This document shows positions 48,781 to 58,600 of a stretch of DNA of 64,000 nucleotides, piece by piece. The notes beneath the pieces are model-generated. The model had not been told where the DNA came from. It was given only the letters and a program-made list of their open reading frames with translations, and made no database searches. The stretch is from Patagioenas fasciata (taxonomy: Eukaryota; Chordata; Aves; Columbiformes; Columbidae). Each line of letters begins with the position of its first letter. Position 1 is the stretch's first letter. Made by a program: the position numbers and the translations under genes. The stretch lies in the NCBI RefSeq assembly GCF_037038585.1, contig NC_092520.1:277001-341000 (forward strand), written 5' to 3'.

Positions 48781-49210
48781 CCGCACCCGCACCCGCTCCG
48801 GCTCCGCGCCGCGGGCAGGGGACGTGGGGCGCGGGCAGCGGCGGGGGCAGCACCGGGCGCGGCGGCACCGGCACGGGCCCGGGCGGGAGCGGGGGCGCCG
48901 GCCGGGGCGCACCGGGCTGGGCGGGGCGGGGCGCACGGCGCTGGGGGCGGGGCGAACCGGATGTGGGCGGGGCGAGCGGGGCAGGGGGCGGGGAGATCCG
49001 GGGAAGAGGGCGGGGCGAACCGCGCAGGGGGCGGGGCGCCCTCGGCATCGCCTCGCGCAGCCGGGCTGCTGGGCCTCCGGGCCGCAGGGGGGCGTTATTT
49101 CCGCGGGTGCTGCCGCAGCCGCTCTGGGCGCCCGGCGGGCGCACGTGGGTACCGGCGGGGCCGGTCGTCGTTGCCGCTCCCGGCCCGGGCAGCCCCGCGG
49201 CCGCCGCACC
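48673..49210. promoter_or_regulatory. Divergent CpG-rich promoter of ILK and RRP8
   Basis: Between the ILK first-exon donor and the RRP8 start codon lie about 540 bp very rich in CpG and GGGCGGGG-type Sp1 boxes, with no TATA box evident. The two genes read away from each other, as in human, so one island probably serves both. Confidence 0.7.
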
Positions 49211-52200
49211 ATGTTCGGGGAACAGCAGCGGAACGACGGGGCGGAGGGCCCGGGGCGGCCGGTAAGGAGTGCGTGCGGGGCTGCGGGGGGCCGGGCCGGC
49301 CCCGGGGCGCGGGGGAGGTGACCGGTCCCCCGCCCTCCGCAGGGCCCCGCGGCAGCAGCGGGGAAGCGGCGTCGGCGGCCGCCGGGGAACAGCGCGGCCG
49401 AGCCCGGGAAGCGGCCCGGGAAGCGGAGACGGGCCGGCGGGCAGCGGGCGGCGGCGGAGGGGCGCCCGGCCGGCCCCGGGGAGCCGCCGCGGAGCGGGCA
49501 GCGCCCGGACGCAGGTACCGCGGCCGCCCTGCGGCGGGGCCGGCCGGGCGGGCTGGGGCCGCGGCGGGAGCCGGGACCGGCCGCCCTGACTTCCCTCTCG
49601 GCCCCCCAGACGTGTCGGCTGAGCGGCCCCGGCCGAGCGCGGAGCCCCCGAGCAGGAGGCAGCGCAGGAACAGGCGGCGGCCGCAGAACGAGCCCCGGGC
49701 GGGACCCGGCGGGGAGCGGGGCGCGGGACCGGAGCGGCCCGGCCCGGACTCGGGGCGGTCGGCGGCGCTGCGGGCGCGGATGGAGGAGCGGCTGCTGGGC
49801 GCCCGCTTCCGCTACATCAACCAGCAGCTCTACACGTCCAGCAGCCGGGACGCAGCGCGGCTCTTCCAGAGCGACCCCGAGGCCTTCGAGATCTACCACC
49901 GCGGCTTCGCCCGGCAAGTGGGGCGCTGGCCGGAGAACCCCGTGCACCGCATCATCCGCTGCCTGCGGCGCCGGTGAGCGGGCAGAGCCGGGACAGCCGG
50001 GGCTGGCGAGCGGAAGGGTGTTCTGAGCTCCCCTCCCCGGCCAGGCCAGCCTCGCTCGTGGTGGCAGATTTCGGGTGCGGTGACTGCAAGATTGCGAGCA
50101 GCATCAAGAACAAGGTTCACTGCTTCGACCTGGTGCCTCTCAGCCCGCTGGTCACCGTCTGCGACATGGCCAAGGTGGGGCTGGGGATGGGCCGTACGCT
50201 GCCCGGCTGTGGGCTGGGGAGGTGAATGTGGGGACAGGAGAGGGCGGTCAGGGATCCTGGGCGCGAGACGTGAGAGGGAGCACACGTCTGTTTGGAAAAC
50301 TGGGGCGGCTCCATGGAGAGCACGCTCCCGTGAGCCCGAGGCCCCGGGGAGCGGGAACGCGCGGAAGGGCTGCCTGGCCCCATCGCCATCCTCCTCCCGC
50401 TCCTGGGCGCGCGTCCTGGTTGGCGTGTGACAGGTGCCTTTGGCAGCCGAGTCGGTGGATGTCGCGGTGTTCTGCCTGGCGCTGATGGGCACCAACCTGC
50501 AGGAGATCCTGGAAGAGGCCAACCGCGTGCTGAAGCCCGGGTAGGCAGAGGCACGCGTGCCGGCTGTGCTGGGCGGGGGGTCGGGAGGTGTCGGGGTGCA
50601 CAGGGAGGGGCGGGCTGGCTTTGGGCAGGGGTTCAGGAGGTGTTGGGGTGCACAAGGATGTGTGGGGGTTCAGGAGGTGTCGGGGTGCACAGGGAGGTGC
50701 GGGGGTTCAGGGGGTGTCGGGGTGCACAGGGAGGTGCAGGCTGGCTTTGGGCAGGGGTTCAGGAGGTGGTGGGATGCACAGGGAGATGTGGGGGTTCAGG
50801 AGGTGTCGGGGTGCACAAGGAGGTGCAGGGGTTCAGGAGGTGTCGGGGTGCGCAGGGAGGGGTGGGGGCTCAGGAGGTGTCGGGGCGCACAGGGAGGTGC
50901 AGGGGTTCAGGAGGTGTCGGGGCGCACAGGGAGGTGCAGGGGTTCAGGAGGTGTCGGGGCGCGCAGGGAGGTGCGGGGGTTCAGGAGGTGTCGGGGTGCG
51001 CAGGGAGGTGCGGGGGTTCAGGAGGTGTCGGGGTGCGCAGGGAGGTGCGGGGGTTCAGGAGGTGTCGGGGTGCGCAGGGAGGTGCAGGGGTTCAGGAGGT
51101 GTCGGGGTGCACAGGGAGGTGCAGGGGTTCAGGAGGTGTCGGGGTGCACAGGGAGGTGCAGGGGTTCAGGAGGTGTCGGGGTGTGCAGGGAGGTGCAGGG
51201 GTTCAGGAGGTGTCGGGGTGCACAGGGAGGTGCAGGGGTTCAGGAGGTGTCGGGGTGCGCAGGGAGGTGCAGGGGTTCAGGAGGTGTCGGGGTGCGCAGG
51301 GAGGGGCGGGCTGGCCGTGGTGGGCAGTGAGGAGCAGAGCTGCGGGGCCGTGCGGCGGGGGCTGCGGGGCCGTGCGGCGGGGGCTGCGGGGCTGCGCGAT
51401 GGGGGCTGCGGGGCCGTGCGGCGTGGGCTGCGGGGCTGCGCGATGGGGGCTGCGGGGCTGCGCGATGGGGGCTGTGGGGCTGTGTGGCGGGAGCTGCGGG
51501 GCTGTGCCACCGGAGGTGCCCGTGCCGCCGCCGCTCAGGGCCGCGCTGTTCCGCAGGGGCACGCTGCTGGTGGCTGAGGTGGCCAGCCGCTTTGAGGACA
51601 TCCGAACCTTTGTGAACGCCATGGCTCAGTTGGGCTTCAAGAGCGTCTCCAAGGTGCGTCCCCAGGCGTGCTCTGCGCTGGGTGCACTGGGAGCTGGGGT
51701 CCCTAGAAGGAGCCCCTGGTCCCTGGCAGCCACAGGGCGCCCTTGAGGCTCCGGCAGCCGGGCAGCGCAGCCGGGTGCTGGCAGGGACTGGGGCCAGGGC
51801 GGTGACAGTGTGTGGGGACAGGAGAGGACCCAGGGCACACTGGGGTGTGGGGCTGAGGTTTGAGGGGCCTGGGGCCAATGGGTTTGTGGTACTGAGTTCT
51901 TATGGGGTCTGTGGGGCATGCGGTACTGGGGTCTGAAAATGTGTTTTTTGGGGGACCTGGGACGCGCTGGGGTCTGGGACTCAGAGCACACAGGGGATGA
52001 GGAGTATGAGTTGGGGTAGGGGAGGAGGGGGCACCCAGGGGACATGGTGCTGAGCCTGCGGGAAGTGGTGTTGGAGTTTGGGGTGGGTTGGTGGTCCTGG
52101 AGACCCCGGGAATGTGGGGGGGTTGGGGTTGGCAGTGGTGCTGGGGCCAGAGCTCCAGTGGTGGTGGGCCGGGGTCCGGGCGCTGAGGCGGTGCTTCCGC

Positions 52201-52313
52201 AGGACCTCTCCAGCGCCTTCTTCTACCTGCTGGAGTTCGCCAAGACCGGACCCCCCCAGGGCCGCCCGGCGCCCGGGCTGCGCCTGCGGCCGTGTCTGTA
52301 CAAGCGCCGCTGA
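49211..52313 (+). CDS. RRP8: RRP8, nucleolar rRNA adenine methyltransferase
   Basis: SAM-dependent methyltransferase known to make m1A in 28S rRNA and, in human, to join SIRT1 and SUV39H1 in the eNoSC silencing complex. Seven exons: 49211-49261, 49343-49514, 49610-49973, 50045-50174, 50434-50540, 51557-51653, 52203-52313; 343 residues. The N-terminal third is basic and rich in Arg, Gly and Pro ([20 protein letters not shown]), fitting nucleolar targeting, but is about 110 residues shorter than human RRP8. The catalytic domain is well kept: [20 protein letters not shown], the SAM-binding [47 protein letters not shown] and RFEDIRTF. The C-terminus PCLYKRR matches the mammalian end exactly. The start codon MFGEQ resembles human MFEEP. 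It diverges from ILK across a shared CpG-rich promoter. Intron 5 holds a 37-bp satellite, and the stop region is repeated downstream. Confidence 0.97.
50575..51310 (+). repeat. 37-bp minisatellite, about 20 copies, RRP8 intron 5
   Basis: Unit with AGGAGGTGTCGGGGTGCACA and GGGAGGTGCAGGGGTTC. Sense strand G-rich. Confidence 0.95.
51335..51510 (+). repeat. GGGGCTGCG-type minisatellite, RRP8 intron 5
   Basis: About seven units of 22-27 bp around GGGGGCTGCGGGGCCGTGCG and GCTGCGCGATGG, directly following the 37-bp array and ending near the exon 6 acceptor. Confidence 0.88.
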
Positions 52314-52540
52314 GGGCGGGGCTGAGCGCCAGGCCCCGCCCACAGCCAGGCCTCGGCCCCGCCCCGCGCCTGCGGCCGTGTGTGTACAAGCGCCGCTGAG
52401 GGCGGGGCTGAGCGCCAGGCCCCGCCCACAGCCAGGCCTCGGCCCCGCCCCGCGCCTGCGGCCGTGTCTGTACCAGCGCCGTTGAGAGCGGGGCTGAGCG
52501 GCCTGGCTCCGCCCCTAGCCAGGGCCGCCCCTCGGCCCCG
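52281..52540 (+). repeat. RRP8: 86-bp tandem triplication of the RRP8 stop-codon region
   Basis: CGCCTGCGGCCGTGT starts at 52281, 52367 and 52453, exactly 86 bp apart. Each copy includes the last eleven codons or so, the stop and about 50 bp of 3' UTR. Copy 1 is the live end of the gene; copy 2 is almost identical; copy 3 is diverged. Confidence 0.95.
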
Positions 52541-52561
52541 CCCCGCGCAGGCGCGGTTCCC

Positions 52562-52567
52562 AATAAA
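52562..52567 (+). promoter_or_regulatory. RRP8: RRP8 poly(A) signal
   Basis: AATAAA 249 bp after the RRP8 stop, immediately downstream of the three-copy 86-bp repeat. Confidence 0.8.
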
Positions 52568-52688
52568 GCTGCGGTTTCCTCACGGCTGCGGTGTCGGAGC
52601 GAGGGGCGGGGCGCGGGGCGGGGCGGGGCGGGGCCGGGCCGGCGGCGCCTGCGCAGTGCGCGCGGGCCTGCTGGCGGTCGCGGCCGGG
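52568..52688 (+). promoter_or_regulatory. Promoter of the FBXW7-like gene
   Basis: The 121 bp between the RRP8 poly(A) signal and the FBXW7-like ATG consist of GGGGCGG boxes and an NRF1-like TGCGCAGTGCGCGC at 52650-52663. The promoter appears to overlap the RRP8 termination zone. Confidence 0.55.
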
Positions 52689-55600
52689 ATGTCGGGGCCG
52701 GGCGGGCCGGGCCCCGGCGGGGGGAAGCTGGACATCAACCGCGCCGGCGTGGCCGAGCTGGAGGGCGCGCTCAGCGGCATCGGCCGCCGCCGGGCCCGCG
52801 GCATCGTGCGGAAGAGAGAGGTGCGGGCGGCGCCGCGGCCGGGCGGGGGCGGCGGGACTCGCGGCGCCCGGTGCGCTGCGGGAGCGGTCCCGGGGGCGGC
52901 CGGCGGGGCCGGGGAGGGAGCGGAGCGCCGCGGGGAAGCGGGGCCGGGCGGGAGGCGCCGGTGTCAGGCGGACGGGGACGGCCGGCGCTGCCCGGCCTGG
53001 GGCAGCCGCCCCTGCGCTGCCGGCCCCGCGGGCCCCACGGGCGGGGTCCGGCCGGGTGGCTCCGGCAGCGCAGGGACAGCAGCGCTGGTTCCCGCGGGTT
53101 CCTCAGCCGGGGCGGTCCCGCCGTCCGCCGGCACCGCGGCTGCCCCGGACGGTGGGCCGAGCAGCCGGTTGTTCTCCCGCTGTGCCGGGATCGGGACCGC
53201 CGGGAGCTCTCCGGAGCTCAGCACCCCCGGCGCTCCGCGGACGGGCCGGCCCGCTCCTGCGTCCCCGGGTTCCCGTGCCCGGGCCGCGGGCGCTGCCGGG
53301 AGCAGGAGGAGCTCCTGGTGGGGCAGGAAGGCGCAGCCGGTGCGGCGCGGTCACCGCGGGCTGGGAACGCCGCCGCTCCCCGGGGCGAGCGATGAGTGAC
53401 ACCGGGAAGTGACAGCCGGGGAGGCCGGCGTGCGGTAGTCACCGGTGACACGGCCGGGAGGGCGAGCAGGATCCCGGGCCGTGGCTGCTTCACCGGTGAC
53501 ACGGCCGGGAGGGCGAGCAGGATCCCGGGCCGTGGCTGCTTCACCGGTGACACGGCCGGGAGGGCGAGCAGGATCCCGGGCCGTGGCTGCTTCACCGGTG
53601 ACACGGCGGGGAGGGCAAGCAGGATCCCACCCCGTGTCTCCTTCACCGGTGACACGGCGGGGAAGGCGAGCAGGATCCCACCCCATGTCTCCTTCACGGT
53701 GACACGGCCGGGAGGGCGAGCAGGATCCCACCCCGTGTCTCCACTGGTGACACGGCCGGGGAAGGGGAGCAGGATCCTACCCCGTGTCTCCTTCACCGGT
53801 GACACGGCCGGGAGGGCGAGCAGGATCCCACCCCGTGTCTCCTTCACCGGTGACACGGCGGGGAAGGCGAGCAGGATCCCACCCCATGTCTCCTTCACGG
53901 TGACACGGCCGGGAGGGCGAGCAGGATCCCACCCCGTGTCTCCACTGGTGACACGGCCGGGGAAGGGGAGCAGGATCCTACCCCGTGTCTCCTTCACCGG
54001 TGACACGGCCGGGAGGGCGAGCAGGATCCCGGGCCGTGTCTGCCGTGGCGCTTTAGCAGCGACAGGAACGCTGGTGCCACCTTTTTGCCGTTGGTGCCAT
54101 GGAGAGCTGGTGAGGTCCTGGCTGGGACTCGGCGCTGGCGCAGGAGGCAGAGGAGCGGGCAGGGCGCTCGGGGAGAGGCTGGTTTGACAAGGCCGGGCTA
54201 GGAGAGCTTGGCTTTTTTTGGCCTGGAAAAGAGGAGGCTGAGAGGGGCAGGGTCACCCGCTATAAATACGGCGGGAATGTAAACACCGTGCATGAGGAAG
54301 AGCGAAAGCCGTTTAGACAAAAGGCTGCTGGTGTGAGAACAGGTGAGGACGGGTCTATGGAAACGGAGCCTGTCAGCGGAGCTGTGCTTTGCGGTAAACC
54401 CGTTTACAGGGGGGAAGCAGCAGGAGCGCCCCGAAACAACGCAGGGTGAATTTGGGAGGACAACAGGAGCCTCGTGCTGGCCCCGGTGTCTGTGCGACCG
54501 GACAAGGCGGGTGCCTTCCCGGGCCCTGCCCCTCGGCCGCCGCCAGCAGCCCCGCGGGGTTGAGGCCTTGGGGCTGGCGGGAGCTGCTGGGGGTGCGTGC
54601 GGGTGCAGGTCCTGCGGCGGCCCCAGGCGGCGCCTGACCCGTGTCTGCAGGACCGTGGGTGCCCTGCACACACACGTGTGCCTGCAGGAGACGGGGCTGC
54701 TCCCGTCCCCGAGCTGCAGATGGGGCCGAGCCACTGTGTGGGCAGGGAGCGCTCTGGGGCTCAGCTCAGCTCTGGGGCTCAGCTCAGCTCCGGGGCTCAG
54801 CTCAGCTCTGGGTCTCAGCTCAGGTCGGCTCCAGGTCTCAGCTCCACTCAGCTGGAGCCAGTTTCCCTTTCTGAGCTCTCGCCCGTGCTCTGTGCTGCCG
54901 CCTGTGCGCGGAGCAGCTCTGTTCCTGTTCCTCGCAGACGTTGCAGTTTTGCTGGGGAGAGGGAAGTGTGGGCACAGGAGGGATGACGTGGGAAGGGCTT
55001 TTTGGGCAGGAGGTGCCCCCCGTCCCTGGGACGGGAGCGATCAGGACTTGCTGTACAAAGGTCTCACCCAGCTCCGGCCCGACCTCCCTCCCGTGCGGCC
55101 CGAAGGAGCTGTGGGCTGTGAGCTGGCGGGCCCGGCGCCACAAAGAGCCCGGGAGAGGCTGCGCCCGGTCCCGCTTCGAGGCTGCTCCCGGGCGTCCAGC
55201 TCCGCGTCCAGTCCCACGTCTCCTCTCGCAGGAACTGAAGGGCTTCAGCTCGCTCGATGATCTTCTGCACGTCAAAGGCATCACCACCCGCATCCTGGAG
55301 CTGAACAGCCAGCGCATGACGTGCAGGAGGAGGCCGAGCGGCGAGGAAGCTGCGAGGGCGAGCCCGGCTCCGCAGGACGGCAAAGCTGCGGCGCCCCAGG
55401 TGGGAACGGAGGCTCCCCTGCTGCGGGGGACAGCACGGGGTGGGGGTCTACGCTGGGCCGGGTCTGCGCTGGGCTGGGGTGTGCGCTGGGCCAGGTCTGC
55501 GCTGGGCCGGGTCTGCGCTGGGCCGGGTCTGCGCTGGGCCGGGTCTGCGCTGGGCCGGGGTGTGCGCTGGGCCAGGTCTGCGCTGGGCCAGGGTCTGCGC

Positions 55601-58600
55601 TGGGCCGGGTCTACGCTGGGCCGGGGTGTGCGCTGGGCCGGGTCTGCGCTGGGCCAGGGTCTGCGCTGGGCCGGGTCTGCGCTGGGCCGGGGTGTGCGCT
55701 GGGCCGGGTCTGCGCTGGGCCAGGGTCTGCGCTGGGCCGGGTCTACGCTGGGCCGGGGTGTGCGCTGGGCCGGGTCTGCGCTGGGCCGGGTCTGCGCTGG
55801 GCCGGGGTCTGCGCTGGGCCGGGTCTGCGCTGGGCCGGGGTCTGCGCTGGGCCGGGTCTGCGCTGGGCCGGGTCTGCGCTGGGCCGGGGTCTGCGCTGGG
55901 CCGGGGTCTGCGCTGGGCCGGGTCTGCGCTGGGCCGGGGTCTGCGCTGGGCCGGGTCTACGCTGGGCCGGGGTGTGCGCTGGGCCGGGTCTGCGCTGGGC
56001 CGGGTCTGCGCTGGGCCGGGGTCTGCGCTGGGCCGGGTCTGCGCTGGGCCGGGGTCTGCGCTGGGCCGGGTCTGCGCTGGGCCGGGTCTGCGCTGGGCCG
56101 GGGTCTGCGCTGGGCCAGGGTCTGCGCTGGGCCGGGTCTGCGCTGGGCCGGGTCTGCGCTGGGCCGGGTCTGCGCTGGGCCGGGGTCTGTGCTGGGCCGG
56201 GTCTGCGCTGGGCCGGGTCTGTGCTGGGCCGGGTCTGCGCTGGGCCAGGCGGTGGGCAGCAGAGCGGCAGGAGCTCTGTGGGAAGAGACGTGTCTGCTTT
56301 GTCACCGCAGCCCCAGGAGCGCCGTGCCCGGTCACACAGCCAGCGGCCGGTCTGCTGTCCCTGGGAGGTGGCAGCTCGCGTCAGGGACCGTCCTGCTGGG
56401 GAGCCTGGGACAGTGCGGCCCCGCTGGCGCTGCCGTGTCCCCGAGCACAGAGCCGGTGCTGCCGTGTCCCACGGGGCTGTGGTGTCCGGAGCACAGAGCC
56501 GACGCTGCCATGTCCCTGAGCACAGAGCCGGTGCTGCCGTGTCCCCTGGGGCTGCAGTGTCCCCGAGCACAGAGCCAGTGCTGCCATGTCCCCTGGGGCT
56601 GCCGTGTCCCCGAGCACAGAGCCGGTGCTGCCATGTCCCCTGGGGCTGCCGTGTCCCCGAGCACAGAGCCGGTGCTGCCATGTCCCCTGAGGCTGCGGTG
56701 TCCGGAGCACAGAGCCAGCGCTGCCGTGTCCCCGAGCACAGAGCCGGCGCTGCCGTGTCCCGCGGGGCGGCGGTGTCCAGAGCACAGAGCGTGGCCTGGC
56801 GCTCCCTGGCGCTGTGACACCTCTGCCCCTGTGACACCTCTGCCCCGGTGTCCCCGACAGGGACAGTGCTCTGACCCAGAGGTCGCTCCAGCCTCCTGCG
56901 GGCTCCCCTGCCCTGTGGGGCTCCAGGGAGCACGGGAGGTCCCGCTCGCTCATGGCTGCAGGCGGGACGGGGCGCGGAGAGAGCGTCTTCCCCTGGGCGG
57001 GCAGCGGGGGCGGCCGCGGTCCGTGCGTCCTGCCGAGCTCCCTGCCCGTCTGCGGACGCGGTGCCGCCACGCAGCCGGTGCTGGTTGGTCCTGGCCGGCG
57101 TGTCCCCGCGGCGGGGCTGGGGCGGACGGGGCTGCGGGTGGGGTTGGCGTGGGAAGGGGCTCCACCACGGGGGTGTCAGCGCCGCGCTGCCCCTGCCCAG
57201 CGGCGCGTCCCGGGGTCGCAGTCACCGGAGCCCAGCCTGACCCCGTTCTGTTCTGGCTGCCGGGGAGGTGCCTGGGAAGGGCTCAGCGCCCCTCGAGCCG
57301 GGGTCCAGATGGGCGCTGGGCTGTGCCCCTCGTCTGAGCACAGCGCGGGAGCCCCCGCTGCCCCAGTGCCCCCGGTGACAGTGACGTGGTGACCGGTGTG
57401 ACTGTGTGCTGTGACACAGTGATCAGTGTGACTGTGTGATGTGACGTGGTGACCGGTGTGACTGGGTGATGTGACGGGGTGACCGGTGTGACTGTGTGCT
57501 GTGACACAGTGATCAGTGTGACTGGGTGATGTGACGGGGTGACTGGTGTGACTGTGTGATGTGACACGGTGACCAGTGTGACTGGGTGATGTGACGGGGT
57601 GACTGGTGTGACTGGGTGATGTGACACGGTGACCAGTGTGACCGGGTGATGTGACGGGGTGACTGGTGTGGCTGGGCGCTGTGACACGGTGACCAGTGTG
57701 ACTAACTGGGTGATGCGATGGGGTGACCAGTGTGACTGGGTGATGTGACAGGGTGACCAGTCTCACTGGGTGATGTGGCAGGGTGACCAGTGTGACTTGG
57801 CGCTGTGATGGGGTGACCGATGTGACAGAGCGCTGTGACAGGGTGACCGACCAGTCTTACTGGGTGATGCGATGGGGCGACCAGTGTGACTGGGTGATGT
57901 AACAGGGTGACCAGTGTGACTGGGTGCTGTGACAGGGTGACCAGTGTGACTGGGTGCTGTGACAGGGTGACCAGTCTCACTGGGTGCTGTGACAGGGTGA
58001 CCAGTCTCACTGGGCGCTGTGACGGGGTGACCATCCTGCTGTGCTGGGGGTCCCAGGCTGGTGCTCAGCACGCGCGCTGGTTTCTGAGCGCAGATGAACC
58101 GGCCCTGGCCGCGCTGCCCGTGGAGCAGCAGGACTGTTCTTGTGGCCGCATCCTGCGCTGTGACCAGCCCCCGCTGCTGCTGCTGCAAAGTGCTCTGCGT
58201 GCTTGGGTCATTCGAGGGGGGCACTGAGCAGATCCGCAGGTTTGGGTGCTCTGCGGACGTGGAACTGCGGGGCGGGCGTTGCAGGACCCGAGCGTGTCAG
58301 TGGGGGGTGGCGTTGTCCGCGGGGGGGTCCCGTTATCAGCACGGGGGTCCCGTTATCAGCACGGGGGTCGCGTTTCCTCCCTGCTCGCGGTTCCTCTGAG
58401 TTTGGAGAACTCCCGGGGTCTCCAGCGGTTGCTCTGGCGCAGCCCCGTGCCAGCGGGTGCTCCTCTGCCCGGTGGTGCTGAGCTCCGCTCCTCTACGTGG
58501 TGGTGCTGAGCTCCGCTCCGGCCGTGCCGGGGCGCACCTGGCCTGTGCGTGCAGCGCACGAGCGACCCGCGTCACCCGGGTGACCGTGCTGCTCGTACCT

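Noticed and set aside
52591-53412. Long ORFs reading through exon 1 of the FBXW7-like gene into the intron
   Set aside because: A consensus donor follows codon 44, and joining at 55232 continues the helix-hairpin-helix fold; the read-through sequence is compositionally simple.
54260-54268. TATAAATA as a promoter for an inner first exon of the FBXW7-like gene
   Set aside because: The motif is part of a CR1-type repeat, where this word is common, and no good coding start follows it.
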